Positions 31,650-40,312 of a stretch of 55,554 nt of DNA are shown here, one piece after another (the stretch's first letter is position 1; each line of letters begins with the position of its first letter). The stretch comes from Pseudoxanthomonas mexicana. GTDB taxonomy: Bacteria; Pseudomonadota; Gammaproteobacteria; Xanthomonadales; Xanthomonadaceae. A program made the position numbers and the translations under genes. Where the stretch lies: the NCBI RefSeq assembly GCF_010093385.1, contig NZ_PDWV01000022.1, forward strand, positions 1-55,554, in the 5' to 3' direction. Below the pieces are notes generated by a model. That model was given only the letters and a program-made list of their open reading frames with translations, made no database searches and had not been told where the DNA came from.

Positions 31650-32897
31650 TCACCGCGCCTGCAGCCGCATCGGTTGCGGCGATGCGTAGGTCAGCGACCG
31701 CCACAGCCATTCCACCGGGCCGAACCGGAAGCGCGACAGCCAGGCATGGCTCAGCAGGACCTGCCCTCCGAACAGCACCAGCGCGAACAGCGGATGCCAT
31801 GCGCGCGGCAACTGCTCGAAATACCCCAGGCCATAACCGTAGAAGATCCAGGTGCACACCAGCGACTGCAGCAGATAGTTGGTCAGGGCCATGCGGCCGG
31901 CGGGCGCCAGCACCGACAGCGCCCGCTCGAACACCGGCGCCTGCAGGGCCTTCAGTATCCACGCCAGGTAGCCCAGACACATCAGCAGGTTGGCCGTCAT
32001 CTGCAGCGCGAAGGCCGTAGACAGACGCAGGCTGAAGGTGGCGAAGTCCATCGTCGGCGACAGCGCCAGCGACCCCAGCATCGCCAGCAGGCCGAGCGGC
32101 CAGGCACCCCAGCGCAGCAGCCCATAGAGGCGACCGAACTCCCGTGGCCGCGCGATGGCGCCGCTGCGCACGAACCAGGCCCCCAGCAGGAACAGCCCGA
32201 AGGCGATGAACCCGAACATGCTGATGTTGCTCAGCGCCATGCCGGCGCTCTTGAGGCGCTGCCACGTCGCGTCCGCATAACTGCCGCCGCCATAGGCCGC
32301 ACGTTCGCTTTCGATCAGCGCCTGCAACTGTGCGCCGATCTGCGCCATCACCTTGTCCCAGGCCTCGGTGCCGGCCAGCAGGGACCCCATGGCGCCCATC
32401 AGGTACATGAAGGCGATCGGCGCGACGTACGCCGCCAGTCCCAGCCAGGCGTACCAGCGGTAGGGCAGCGGCCGGAACGCAAGCAGCAGGAACGAGCACA
32501 GCGCGTACATCATCAGGATGTCGCCTGCCCAGATGAACACCGCATGCAGCATGCCGATGGCCAGCAGCACCAGCCCGCGCCGCCAATAGGTGCCCGCGAA
32601 CGGCCGGCCCGCCTGCTCCGCGCGCTGCGACATCACGGCGAATCCCATGCCGAACAGCAGCGAGAACAGCGTGTAGAACTTGCCCTGCACCAGCACATAG
32701 ACCAGCAGGTCGACGATGCGGTCGGCGCCGGTCAACGCCGGATCCACGCCGCTCGCCGCCGCCATTACTGGGCCGACGAAGCCCTCCAGGTTCATCAACA
32801 GGATGCCCAGCAGCGCGAAACCGCGCAGCACGTCCATCGCTTCGATGCGCTCGGTCACCGCGATCGGTGACAGGTTCCCCGTGATCGTTGCCGACAT
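31650..32897 (-). CDS. DUF418 family membrane protein
   Basis: A 415-residue polytopic membrane protein with about nine to ten hydrophobic segments. The start region RIEAMDVLRGFALLGILLMN is the typical opening of YeiB-like proteins. The C-terminal DUF418 domain has GRMALTNYLLQSLVCTWIFYG and GPVEWLWRSLTY. The function is unknown; the fold is related to acyltransferase-3 membrane proteins. ATG 32897 is chosen because the conserved opening begins soon after; an upstream start would add 20 residues. A terminator for slyD separates it from the gene before it. Confidence 0.88.
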   Translation of the reverse strand: MSATITGNLSPIAVTERIEAMDVLRGFALLGILLMNLEGFVGPVMAAASGVDPALTGADRIVDLLVYVLVQGKFYTLFSLLFGMGFAVMSQRAEQAGRPFAGTYWRRGLVLLAIGMLHAVFIWAGDILMMYALCSFLLLAFRPLPYRWYAWLGLAAYVAPIAFMYLMGAMGSLLAGTEAWDKVMAQIGAQLQALIESERAAYGGGSYADATWQRLKSAGMALSNISMFGFIAFGLFLLGAWFVRSGAIARPREFGRLYGLLRWGAWPLGLLAMLGSLALSPTMDFATFSLRLSTAFALQMTANLLMCLGYLAWILKALQAPVFERALSVLAPAGRMALTNYLLQSLVCTWIFYGYGLGYFEQLPRAWHPLFALVLFGGQVLLSHAWLSRFRFGPVEWLWRSLTYASPQPMRLQAR

Positions 32898-32952
32898 TCC
32901 CTTCCCCTGTTCGATGCCGGGATTAGACCACGTCGCCCGACGCTTCCCACAT

Positions 32953-32985
32953 GCCAAAAGAAACGGCCCGCTTTCGCGGGCCGTT
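32953..32985 (-). terminator. Terminator of slyD
   Basis: Perfect stem AACGGCCCGC / GCGGGCCGTT with a four-base loop, followed in the minus direction by TTCTTTTGG. It lies 22 bases after the slyD stop. Confidence 0.8.
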
Positions 32986-33007
32986 GCAGGTGCAGCGGTG
33001 GTGGGGC

Positions 33008-33487
33008 TCAGTGGTGATGGCCGCCTTCGCCATGCACATGACCATGCTCGATCTCTTCGGGGCTGGCCTCGCGCACGTCGACGATCTCCACGTCGAAGTG
33101 CAGGTCCTTGCCCGCCATCGGGTGGTTGAGATCCACGTCCACCACGCTCATGCCGACCTTCTGGATGGTCACGGCACGCGGACCGAAGTTGGTCTGCAGC
33201 ACCACCTGCTGGCCCGGCACCAGGCGCTGGTTGCCGAAGTGCTTCTTGGGCACCCGCTGGGTCAGGCCGTCGCGGCGCTCGCCATAGGCATCGGCCGCCG
33301 CCACGTCCACGCCGAAGCTGTCGCCGGCTTCACGGTCCTGCATGGCGTTCTCCAGGCCCGGGATGATGTTGCCGTGGCCGATCATGATGGCCAGCGGCTC
33401 ACGGTCCTTCGAACTCTCGATCGGCTCCTGGCCGACTTCGGACACGGTGTAGTGGAAACGGACGACGCTGTCTTTTGCGATTTTCAT
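33008..33487 (-). CDS. slyD: FKBP-type peptidyl-prolyl isomerase SlyD
   Basis: A 159-residue SlyD-type prolyl isomerase and chaperone that also binds nickel. The FKBP part begins DSVVRFHYTVSE and includes GHGNIIPGLENAM; the insert-in-flap chaperone domain follows (DAYGERRDGLTQRVPKKHF), then DLNHPMAGKDLHFDVEI. The C-terminus ends in a His-rich tail (HGHVHGEGGHHH), the metal-binding feature of SlyD, shorter than in E. coli. The start ATG 33487 gives the normal N-terminus. It is divergent from the C40 peptidase gene, 83 bases between starts. Confidence 0.95.
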   Translation of the reverse strand: MKIAKDSVVRFHYTVSEVGQEPIESSKDREPLAIMIGHGNIIPGLENAMQDREAGDSFGVDVAAADAYGERRDGLTQRVPKKHFGNQRLVPGQQVVLQTNFGPRAVTIQKVGMSVVDVDLNHPMAGKDLHFDVEIVDVREASPEEIEHGHVHGEGGHHH

Positions 33488-33570
33488 GCGGGACTCTGGG
33501 CGGGGCCTGCCAGCGGGCAGGACGGGGGCGGCTTGTCGGCCGCAAGGGAATGCGGCGAAGATGCGCCGCG

Positions 33571-34125
33571 ATGAAGGTCCGACATTATCCCGGCTTGCCC
33601 GCGCCCGCGCCACTTCAACGGTGGGCCGCCGCCTTGCTCTGCGGCGCCCTGCTGGCATTGGCCGGATGCGGCGGTTCGAAGCCGCAGGCGCACAGGACCG
33701 CACCGCCGGCCCCGCGCGACTGGCCGGTCGTGCAGGCCGACGATCCTGCCGCCGCCACCTCGGTACTGATGCGGGCGATCGGCCTGGTGGGCACCCCTTA
33801 CCGGTACGGGGGCAATACCCCCGAGTCCGGCTTCGACTGCAGCGGCCTGGTGACCTACGTGTACCGGGACATGCTGGACCTGCGCCTGCCGCGCACCTCG
33901 CGGGAACTGGCACAGGTACAGGGGCCGAAGATCGAACCCCGTCGCCTGGCCCCGGCCGACCTGGTGTTCTTCGGCAGCCGCGGCAGCGTCACCCACGTGG
34001 GCATCTACGTAGGCGAGGGCCGGTTCGTGCACGCGCCCAGCACCGGAGGCACGGTGCGGCTGGACCATCTGGACGGCCCCTACTGGCGGGACCACTACAC
34101 CGGCGCAAAACGCGTGCTTCGTTAG
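33571..34125 (+). CDS. NlpC/P60 (C40) peptidase lipoprotein, copy 1
   Basis: A 184-residue cell-wall hydrolase, a probable D-glutamyl-meso-diaminopimelate endopeptidase. The N-terminal signal ends in the lipobox LALAGC. The NlpC/P60 domain has the catalytic Cys in GFDCSGLVTYVYRD, the His in GSVTHVGIYVGEGRFVHAP and RYGGN upstream. The start ATG 33571 (MKVRHYPG) is chosen because the hydrophobic signal follows directly; ATG 33550 is an alternative. Its domain closely resembles that of the next gene (34245-35024), so the pair is a tandem duplication. Confidence 0.93.
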   Translation: MKVRHYPGLPAPAPLQRWAAALLCGALLALAGCGGSKPQAHRTAPPAPRDWPVVQADDPAAATSVLMRAIGLVGTPYRYGGNTPESGFDCSGLVTYVYRDMLDLRLPRTSRELAQVQGPKIEPRRLAPADLVFFGSRGSVTHVGIYVGEGRFVHAPSTGGTVRLDHLDGPYWRDHYTGAKRVLR

Positions 34126-34244
34126 GAATCGGTCAACTCTGTGACGCCGGCCGTTCACAATTAACGAATAAATAACGATTTATGAACCAAATCGCGCCGA
34201 TCAGACGGCATTATCGCTGCTGACTTGTTAAACCCCTCGCCCGC

Positions 34245-35024
34245 GTGACGACCGACGACGACCTGCCAACAGGCCAGCCTGCCGCCACCCACCGTCCTTC
34301 GCGTGGGGTTTCCCGACTCCTTCTGGGGCTTGGCCTGACGGCCATGGCCGCCATCGCGCAGGCACAGACTGCCCCGGCGGGCGTCGACGCCGCGTCAACG
34401 CAGGCGTCGACCGATGTCGTCTCCCCCGCCCCGGCGCCCTCCAAGCCGGTGACCACCAGCGTCAAGGAAAAGGCTGCCGAGGCCGCCACCGCCCCTCTCT
34501 CCGCCCTGCTTCCGCGCCTGGCCGCCAGCGATACGCTGCCGCTGGTCGACCGCTCGGCGATGGTTGCCGGCGACATCAGCAAGCTGCTGGCCGCGTACGA
34601 CCTGAGCAAGGAAGGCGTGGTCGCCCAGGAACAGCAGGGCGGCAAGGTCCAGGCCGTGCTGCAGCGTGCGTTGGCCCTGATGGGCACGCCCTACCGTTGG
34701 GGCGGCACCTCGCCCGACAGCGGTTTCGACTGCAGCGGGCTGGTCGGTTACGTGTTCCGCACCGCGTTGGGCATCGAACTGCCGCGCGTGTCCCGCGACA
34801 TGGCCAGCAAGGCGGACGCCGAACTGGTCGCGGCACGTGAAGAACTGCGCCAGGGCGACCTGGTGTTCTTCGGGCTGAAGGGCCGCGTGAACCACGTCGG
34901 CATCTACGTGGGCGAAGGACGTTTCCTGCACTCGCCCAGCCGTGGCAAGGACGTGCGCGTGGACAGCCTGCTGACCGGCTACTGGGCCAACCGCTACCTG
35001 AGCGGTCGTCGCGTCGCGATGTAA
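34245..35024 (+). CDS. NlpC/P60 (C40) peptidase, secreted, copy 2
   Basis: A 259-residue secreted peptidase. The frame opens with GTG at 34245; later ATG codons would cut the signal peptide (about LLLGLGLTAMAAIAQAQ). After the signal there is an Ala/Pro/Ser-rich spacer of about 120 residues and then the NlpC/P60 domain with RWGGTSPDSGFDCSGLVGYV (catalytic Cys) and VNHVGIYVGEGRFLHSP (catalytic His). Unlike copy 1 it lacks a lipobox, so it should be periplasmic or released. The 119-base upstream region is markedly AT-rich (34159-34190) and likely carries its own promoter. Confidence 0.92.
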   Translation: MTTDDDLPTGQPAATHRPSRGVSRLLLGLGLTAMAAIAQAQTAPAGVDAASTQASTDVVSPAPAPSKPVTTSVKEKAAEAATAPLSALLPRLAASDTLPLVDRSAMVAGDISKLLAAYDLSKEGVVAQEQQGGKVQAVLQRALALMGTPYRWGGTSPDSGFDCSGLVGYVFRTALGIELPRVSRDMASKADAELVAAREELRQGDLVFFGLKGRVNHVGIYVGEGRFLHSPSRGKDVRVDSLLTGYWANRYLSGRRVAM

Positions 35025-35049
35025 GCGCCGGAAGGTTTCCGCGACATGA

Positions 35050-35072
35050 TGAAGGCCGCCACGCGCGGCCTT
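35050..35072 (+). terminator. Hairpin after the second C40 peptidase gene
   Basis: Stem GAAGGCCGC / GCGGCCTTC with a five-base loop, 25 bases after the stop codon, followed by TGCATTCT. The T-run is poor, so termination strength is uncertain. Confidence 0.5.
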
Positions 35073-35193
35073 CTGCATTCTGGGCGACGGTGCAGCGCAG
35101 CTTGCACCGCATGGTGCCCTGCCGCCATCCTCCGGCCGACGCGCCAACACCGCGCGCCACCTGTTGTTTCGCGCCGAAGGGGAGTCGTACGCG

Positions 35194-36093
35194 ATGCAGG
35201 CTTCACTGCTGACCAACCTGCTGCTGCCGTTGGCCCTGGGCATCATCATGCTCGGGCTGGGACTGGGACTGACGCTGGACGACTTCCGTCGCGTGGCGCG
35301 CTACCCGCGCGCGGTGCTGATCGGGCTCGCCCTGCAGACGCTGGTGCTGCCCTGGGCCGCGTTCGGGCTGGCACTGGGCTTCGGCCTGCCGGCCGAACTC
35401 GCCGTCGGCCTGATGCTGCTGGCCGCTTCGCCCGGCGGCGCCACCGCCAACATCTACAGCCATCTCGCGCGCGGCGACGTGGCGTTGAACATCACCCTGA
35501 CCGCGATCAACAGCCTGCTTTGCCTGCTCACGCTGCCGGTGATCCTGAATCTTTCACTGGAGTATTTCCTCGGCGCCGGCCAGTACGTGCCGCCGCCGAC
35601 GAAGAAAGTGATCGAGGTCGCCGCCATCATCCTGCTGCCGGTCGCCATCGGCATGGTTATACGCGCCAGGGCCGCCGGGTTCGCAGCGCGCACCGAAAAG
35701 CCCATCCGCCTGCTGTCGGTGCTCGTGCTGGCGTTGCTGGTGGTCGCGGCAGTGGCGCAGGAATGGAAAACCCTGACCACCTATTTCGCCATCGTCGGCC
35801 TGGCCTGCCTGCTGTTCAACCTGGCCAGCATGGGCGCCGGCTACGCCGCACCGCTGGCGCTGCGCCTGCCGAAGAAGCAGGCCATCGCCATCGCCATGGA
35901 GATCGGCATCCACAACGGCACACTGGCCATCTTCATCGCACTCAACGTGCTGCAGAACGCGACCATCTCGGTACCGGCGGCGGTCTACAGCCTGCTGATG
36001 TTCGTCACCGCGGCGGTGTTCGCGTGGTGGGTGTCGCGCGGCGGGCGCGACGCCGCGGGCCAATCGCCGCTCCCCGGGCCACACGCCACATAG
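35194..36093 (+). CDS. Bile acid:sodium symporter family (BASS) transporter
   Basis: A 299-residue polytopic membrane protein with about nine to ten helices. It shows the family opening LLTNLLLPLALGIIMLGLGL and the crossing-motif regions LLAASPGGATANIYSHLARG and AIAIAMEIGIHNGTLAIFIAL. Bacterial members import organic anions with sodium, for example pantothenate-pathway or keto acids; the substrate here is unknown. ATG 35194 has GGAG ten bases upstream. Its 3' end overlaps the antisense end of the broken GNAT gene. Confidence 0.88.
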   Translation: MQASLLTNLLLPLALGIIMLGLGLGLTLDDFRRVARYPRAVLIGLALQTLVLPWAAFGLALGFGLPAELAVGLMLLAASPGGATANIYSHLARGDVALNITLTAINSLLCLLTLPVILNLSLEYFLGAGQYVPPPTKKVIEVAAIILLPVAIGMVIRARAAGFAARTEKPIRLLSVLVLALLVVAAVAQEWKTLTTYFAIVGLACLLFNLASMGAGYAAPLALRLPKKQAIAIAMEIGIHNGTLAIFIALNVLQNATISVPAAVYSLLMFVTAAVFAWWVSRGGRDAAGQSPLPGPHAT

Positions 36094-36497
36094 GCCATGC
36101 TGATGGACGCGGGTGCGGTTTCGGCGAAGCCGAACTGCGTATAGAGGTGTCGGGCGTCTCCGTCAGCGATCAGCACGACGTAGGCCGATGGCGGCGCATT
36201 CGCACGCAACCATGCATCCAGCGCCGCCATGATCCGCTTGCCCAGCCCCTGCCCCTGGTGGTCCCGCCGCACGGCGATGTCCACGACGACGAAGACGGTG
36301 CCGCCGTCGCCGACCACCCGTCCCATGCCGATCACCTCACCGGCCTACAGCAGGCTGACGCCGTACAGTGTGTTCGCGAGGCCGCGCTCGGCGGCTTCCT
36401 GCGATTTGGGGGACAGCCCCGTCTCGATACGAAGGTGCCTGTAAGTCGGCGCGTCGGGGAACGACTCGACCAGTTCGATCCGGCCCACGTCACTCAT
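35985..36497 (-). pseudogene. GNAT family acetyltransferase, interrupted by an amber codon
   Basis: Reading from ATG 36497 gives MSDVGRIELVESFPDAPTYR and on to LANTLYGVSLL, then TAG at 36347-36345. The same frame continues directly with AGEVIGMGRVVGDGG, then VVDIAVRRDHQGQGLGKRIM, the acetyl-CoA binding motif A of GNAT enzymes, and FGFAETAPASISMAYV. Together these make one ordinary acetyltransferase of about 140 residues broken by a single in-frame stop. The normal end should be near SMAYV; the frame runs on to 35985 over the 3' end of the BASS gene. Its start overlaps the stop of the DAACS symporter gene by four bases. Confidence 0.82.
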
Positions 36498-37771
36498 GGC
36501 GTGGACGCAGCATCGTCCGTGAGGCCCACGTTCGTCGATGCCGATTCGTAGACCTCCCTGTCCAGCAGTCCGGTCTCCTTCGCCACCAGCACCGGCACCA
36601 GCATCTGCCCGGTCACGTTGGTCATGGTGCGCATCATGTCGAGGATGCGGTCGATCGCCACCAGCAAGCCGATGCCTTCCAGCGGCAGGTTGGCGGCGCT
36701 CAGCACCAGGGTGACCATCACCGTGGCCGTGCCCGGCACGCCGGCCGTGCCGAAGCTGCCCAGCACCGATGCCAGCAGGATGACGAAGTACTGGTTCATC
36801 GACAGCTCCAGCCCGAAGTACTGGGCCACGAAGATCGACGTCAGCGCCGGATAGATCGCACCGCAGCCGTCCATCTTGATGCTGGCGCCCAGCGGCACCG
36901 CGAATGCGGCGTAGTCCTTGTCCACACCCAGATTGTGGGTGACGCTGCGCAGCGCGACCGGCATGGAAGCGAAGCTGGACGAACTGACGAACGCCACCTG
37001 CATGCCCGGCGCGGCGCCGCGAAAGAACTTCCATGGGTTGAGCCCGTGCGCCAGCAGCAGGCTGCCGTACACGACGGTGATGTGGAGCGCGCAGGCCAGG
37101 TAGAGCGCACCGATGTAGCTGCCCAGCGGCAGCAGCTTCTCGAATCCATAGGTGCCGACCAGGCTGCCGATCAGGCCGAACGTACCGATCGGCGTCATCT
37201 CCAGGACGAAGCGGGTGACCTGCACCATGGTGTCGCTGGCCTCGCCGGCCAGCTTGCGCAGGCCGGCGCTGCGCTCGCCCAGCTTGACCAGCGCGAAGCC
37301 CAGCAGGCCGGCGAAGAAGATCACCTGCAGGATCTTCCCCTCGGTGAGCGCCTTGAACGGATTGGCCGGCACGATGTCGAGCAGCACCTGTACCGGCGTG
37401 GGGACTTCGCGCACCTGGTAATCCGGCGCCATCATCAGCCCGGTCAGCCCCTTGCCCGGCTGCACCACCCAGCCCACCGCCAGGCCCACGCAGACCGCCA
37501 GCGCGGCCGTCGCAGCGAACCACAGGAACGTGCGTCCGCCCAGCGCGGCCACGGACTTCTGCCCGTGCAGGCTGGACACGGCATTGATCACCGCAAAGAA
37601 CACCAGCGGCACCGCGATCATCTTGATCAGCGTGACGTAAAGGTCGCCGAGCGGCTTCAACCAGGTACCCGCGGCCGGCCCCATCAGCCAGCCCGCCACT
37701 GCGCCCAGCACGAAGCCGGCGACGACGCGCTGCCAGAACGGGATCCTCAACCAGGCTGCAACCAGCTTCAT
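36494..37771 (-). CDS. Dicarboxylate/amino acid:cation symporter (DAACS)
   Basis: A 425-residue member of the GltP/DctA family that takes up dicarboxylates or glutamate/aspartate with protons or sodium. It shows the serine-rich hairpin SSSSFASMPVALRS, the GASIKMDGCGAIYPAL block, AGVPGTATVM and IGLLVAIDRILDMMRTMTNVTG, which carries the Asp/Arg substrate contacts. About eight helices and two re-entrant loops are expected. The substrate cannot be fixed from sequence. Its stop overlaps the start of the damaged GNAT gene. It is divergent from the alkaline phosphatase gene with 138 bases between. Confidence 0.92.
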   Translation of the reverse strand: MKLVAAWLRIPFWQRVVAGFVLGAVAGWLMGPAAGTWLKPLGDLYVTLIKMIAVPLVFFAVINAVSSLHGQKSVAALGGRTFLWFAATAALAVCVGLAVGWVVQPGKGLTGLMMAPDYQVREVPTPVQVLLDIVPANPFKALTEGKILQVIFFAGLLGFALVKLGERSAGLRKLAGEASDTMVQVTRFVLEMTPIGTFGLIGSLVGTYGFEKLLPLGSYIGALYLACALHITVVYGSLLLAHGLNPWKFFRGAAPGMQVAFVSSSSFASMPVALRSVTHNLGVDKDYAAFAVPLGASIKMDGCGAIYPALTSIFVAQYFGLELSMNQYFVILLASVLGSFGTAGVPGTATVMVTLVLSAANLPLEGIGLLVAIDRILDMMRTMTNVTGQMLVPVLVAKETGLLDREVYESASTNVGLTDDAASTP

Positions 37772-37909
37772 CCGTACGACCCACAGGGTGGACGCGACAC
37801 CTTAGCCCAAGGTCTGCCACCCCGCGACCCTGCTCACGGAATGCCGGGTGTCATGAACAGGACACTGCACGGGCGGCATAATGGCGCGTCCGCCCTCTCC
37901 CGGTTCGCC

Positions 37910-39603
37910 ATGCTCCTGCGTTCTTTCGTGTCGCCGCTCGCCGGCATGACCCTGCTCACCGCCCTGGCCGGCTGCGCCAGCACCACGCCCTCTTCCTCAC
38001 CAGCGCTGCACGTCGACGTGCCTGCGGTTGCGCACCCGCAGGGTGAGAGTCCGCAGTGGTGGTATCGGAATGGTGCGGCGAAGGCCGCCGCCCAAGGCGC
38101 GATGCAAGGCAAGGCGAAGAACGTCATCGTCTTCCTCGGCGACGGCATGAGCCTGACCACGGTGGCCGCCGCGCGTATCTTCGAAGGCCAGCGCAAAGGC
38201 ATGCCGGGGGAGGAGAACCTGCTGAGCTGGGAGCGCTTCCCGCACACCGCCTTCAGCAAGACCTACAACACCGATTCGCAGACGCCCGACTCGGCCGGCA
38301 CCATGACCGCCATCGCCACCGGCGTGAAGTCGCACATGGGCGCCATCGGCGTGTCGTCGGGCCGCAAGGGCGAATGCACGCCCGACGGCAGCAAGGACCT
38401 GCTCAGCTGGCTGACGCTGGCCGACAGCGCCGGCCTGGCCACGGGCGTCGTCACCACCGCGCGCCTCACCCATGCAACGCCTGCCGCGACGTATGCGCAT
38501 GTCTCGCACCGCGACTGGGAGAACGACACCGACCTGCCGCCTGAAGCCGCGGCAGCGGGTTGCAAGGACATCGCGCAGCAGTTGCTTGCCGCCGCGCGCT
38601 TCGGCCGCGGCCCCACCGTCGCGCTGGGCGGCGGGCGTGGCGAGTTCCTGCCGATCGATGTCCGCGACCCCGAAGAGGACGACAAGGTCGGTCAGCGCCT
38701 GGACGGCCGCAACCTGGTGGCCGAATGGCAGCAGGCGCATCCGCAGGGCGCGTACGTCACCAACACGCAGCAGCTGAAAGCCGCCGCCGATGCACCGCAG
38801 CTGCTGGGCCTGTTCGAATACGACCACATGCAGTTCGAACACGACCGCCGCAAGGACGACCAAGGCGAGCCCTCGCTGGCCGAGCTGACCCGCGCGGCGA
38901 CCGCACCCTGTCAGGCAATCCCAACGGCTTCGTGCTGCTGGTGGAAGGCGCGCGCATCGACCACGCCAACCATTACGGCAATGCCTATCGTGCGCTCGAC
39001 GAGACCGTCGCCATGTCGGATGCCGTGCAGACCGCACTGGAAGCGACTTCGCGCGACGACACGCTGATCGTCGTGACGGCCGACCACTCGCACACGCTGA
39101 ACTTCGTCGGTTACCCCGTACGCGGCAATCCCATCCTCGGCAAGGTCCGCGGCCAGGGCGGCGAAGACGACACGCCGGGCGACCTGGCCCGCGACCAGAC
39201 CGGCCTGACCTTCACCACGCTGAGCTATGCCAACGGCCCCGGCTACACCGGCGCCAGCAACCGGCAGCCCGCCGGCCCGAAGAAATTCCTGCATGCGCCC
39301 AGCAGCGTCGAGCCCGCCGAAGGCCGCCCGGACCTGAGTCATGTCGACACCGAGCATCCCGATTACCTGCAGGAAGCCCTGGTGCCGCTGAAGTCCGAAT
39401 CGCACGGCGGCGAAGACGTGGGCATCTGGGCCATCGGCCCCGGCAGCGACGCCTTCCGCGGCACGCTGGAACAGAACACGATCTACCACGTCATCGTGCA
39501 GGCCGCGCCGAAGCTGCGCGCGCGCCTGTGCGCCGCAGGCACCTGCGACGCAAACGGGGTACCGGTGGAGTTGCCGAAACCGGGAAATTTCGAGAAGAAG
39601 TGA
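37910..39603 (+). pseudogene. Alkaline phosphatase lipoprotein gene with a one-base frameshift
   Basis: PhoA-superfamily alkaline phosphatase of about 564 residues if repaired. From ATG 37910 there is a lipoprotein signal (LLTALAGC), then VIVFLGDGMSLTTVAAARIF, the catalytic Ser in TDSQTPDSAGTMTA, and RLTHATPAATYAHVSHRDWE. At about 38900 the frame is lost: codons run to GAG CTG ACC CGC GCG GCG, then two bases (AC) stand where three are needed, and the protein resumes one base earlier with RTLSGNPNGFVLLVEGARID. The second part carries metal ligands (EGARIDHANH, TADHSHTLN, HGGEDVGIWA). The unshifted product would lose these and be inactive. No slippery sequence is visible. Confidence 0.85.
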
Positions 39604-39633
39604 GTCAGCGTGCCGGCCTGGCCGGCACCGCCC

Positions 39634-40080
39634 TCAGAACGGCTTGGCCAGCACCAGCCACACCACCCCGATCAGCCCGAACAGCGGCAGTTCGTTGAAC
39701 CACCGCAGCGCGGTGGGCGAAGGCAGCGACTTGCCCTTCGCGGCGCCCTTCAGCCAGCGGCCGGTGACGATGAAGTGCACCAGCATCAGCGCGACCAGCG
39801 TCAGCTTGGCATGCAGCCAGCCGCCGCTGATGCCAAAGTAGAACCACAGCACCAGGCCCAGGATCACCGCGATGCCGAACATGCTGTGGCCGAAACCGTA
39901 GAGGCGGCGTCCCATCAGTTGCAGGCGCGCCTGCACGTCGGCCTGGCCCGACGTCTCGGCCAGGTTGACCAGGATGCGCGGCAGGTAGAACACCGTCGCC
40001 ATCCAGGCGATGACGAAGACGAGGTGGAAGGTCTTGACCCACAGGTAAGGGCTGGCTTGGTCCACGCTGGCCGACTCCAT
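39634..40080 (-). CDS. hemJ: HemJ/CopD-like protoporphyrinogen oxidase
   Basis: A 148-residue membrane protein with four predicted helices. It fits HemJ (UPF0093), which oxidises protoporphyrinogen IX in bacteria without HemG or HemY. The conserved His and Lys are seen in LWVKTFHLVFVIAWMATVFYLPRI and GGWLHAKLTLVALMLVHF, and the family arginine-rich loop is QLMGRRLYGFGHSMF. ATG 40080 starts the conserved part; longer frames upstream have no support. It stands alone on the minus strand between the phosphatase and the methyltransferase. Heme supply would serve the bo3 oxidase encoded at the right end. Confidence 0.87.
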   Translation of the reverse strand: MESASVDQASPYLWVKTFHLVFVIAWMATVFYLPRILVNLAETSGQADVQARLQLMGRRLYGFGHSMFGIAVILGLVLWFYFGISGGWLHAKLTLVALMLVHFIVTGRWLKGAAKGKSLPSPTALRWFNELPLFGLIGVVWLVLAKPF

Positions 40081-40156
40081 CGCTTGGAAGGGTGATGAGG
40101 GATTCTCCGCTACCGTCGCAGGGACTGTCCAACTTCCGGGATGCCAGCTTGCCGTC

Positions 40157-40176
40157 GTTCCAGCGTAAGCTGGAAC
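40157..40176. repeat. Palindrome GTTCCAGC-GTAA-GCTGGAAC
   Basis: Perfect 8-bp inverted repeat with a four-base loop in the divergent hemJ/methyltransferase gap, with partial copies of GGATGCCAGCTTG and GGATCCCGGCTTG at either side. It belongs to the common dispersed type 'CGTTCCAGCG..GCTGGAAC' and resembles the palindrome at 763-780 in layout. Confidence 0.5.
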
Positions 40177-40312
40177 CCCGCTTGATTCTGCCGCTGCGCA
40201 CCGCCCACGGAAATGCAACGGCAACGTGGATCCCGGCTTGACCAGCCATTCGGCTGTTGAAAACCGCCGGGTTGACGACCAAGCGCTTCTTTTCCACTAC
40301 CCGCGTATTTCA

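Noticed and set aside
38880..38920. Programmed ribosomal frameshift in the alkaline phosphatase gene
   Set aside because: No slippery heptamer, internal Shine-Dalgarno or downstream structure is visible; alkaline phosphatases are not known to use frameshifting.
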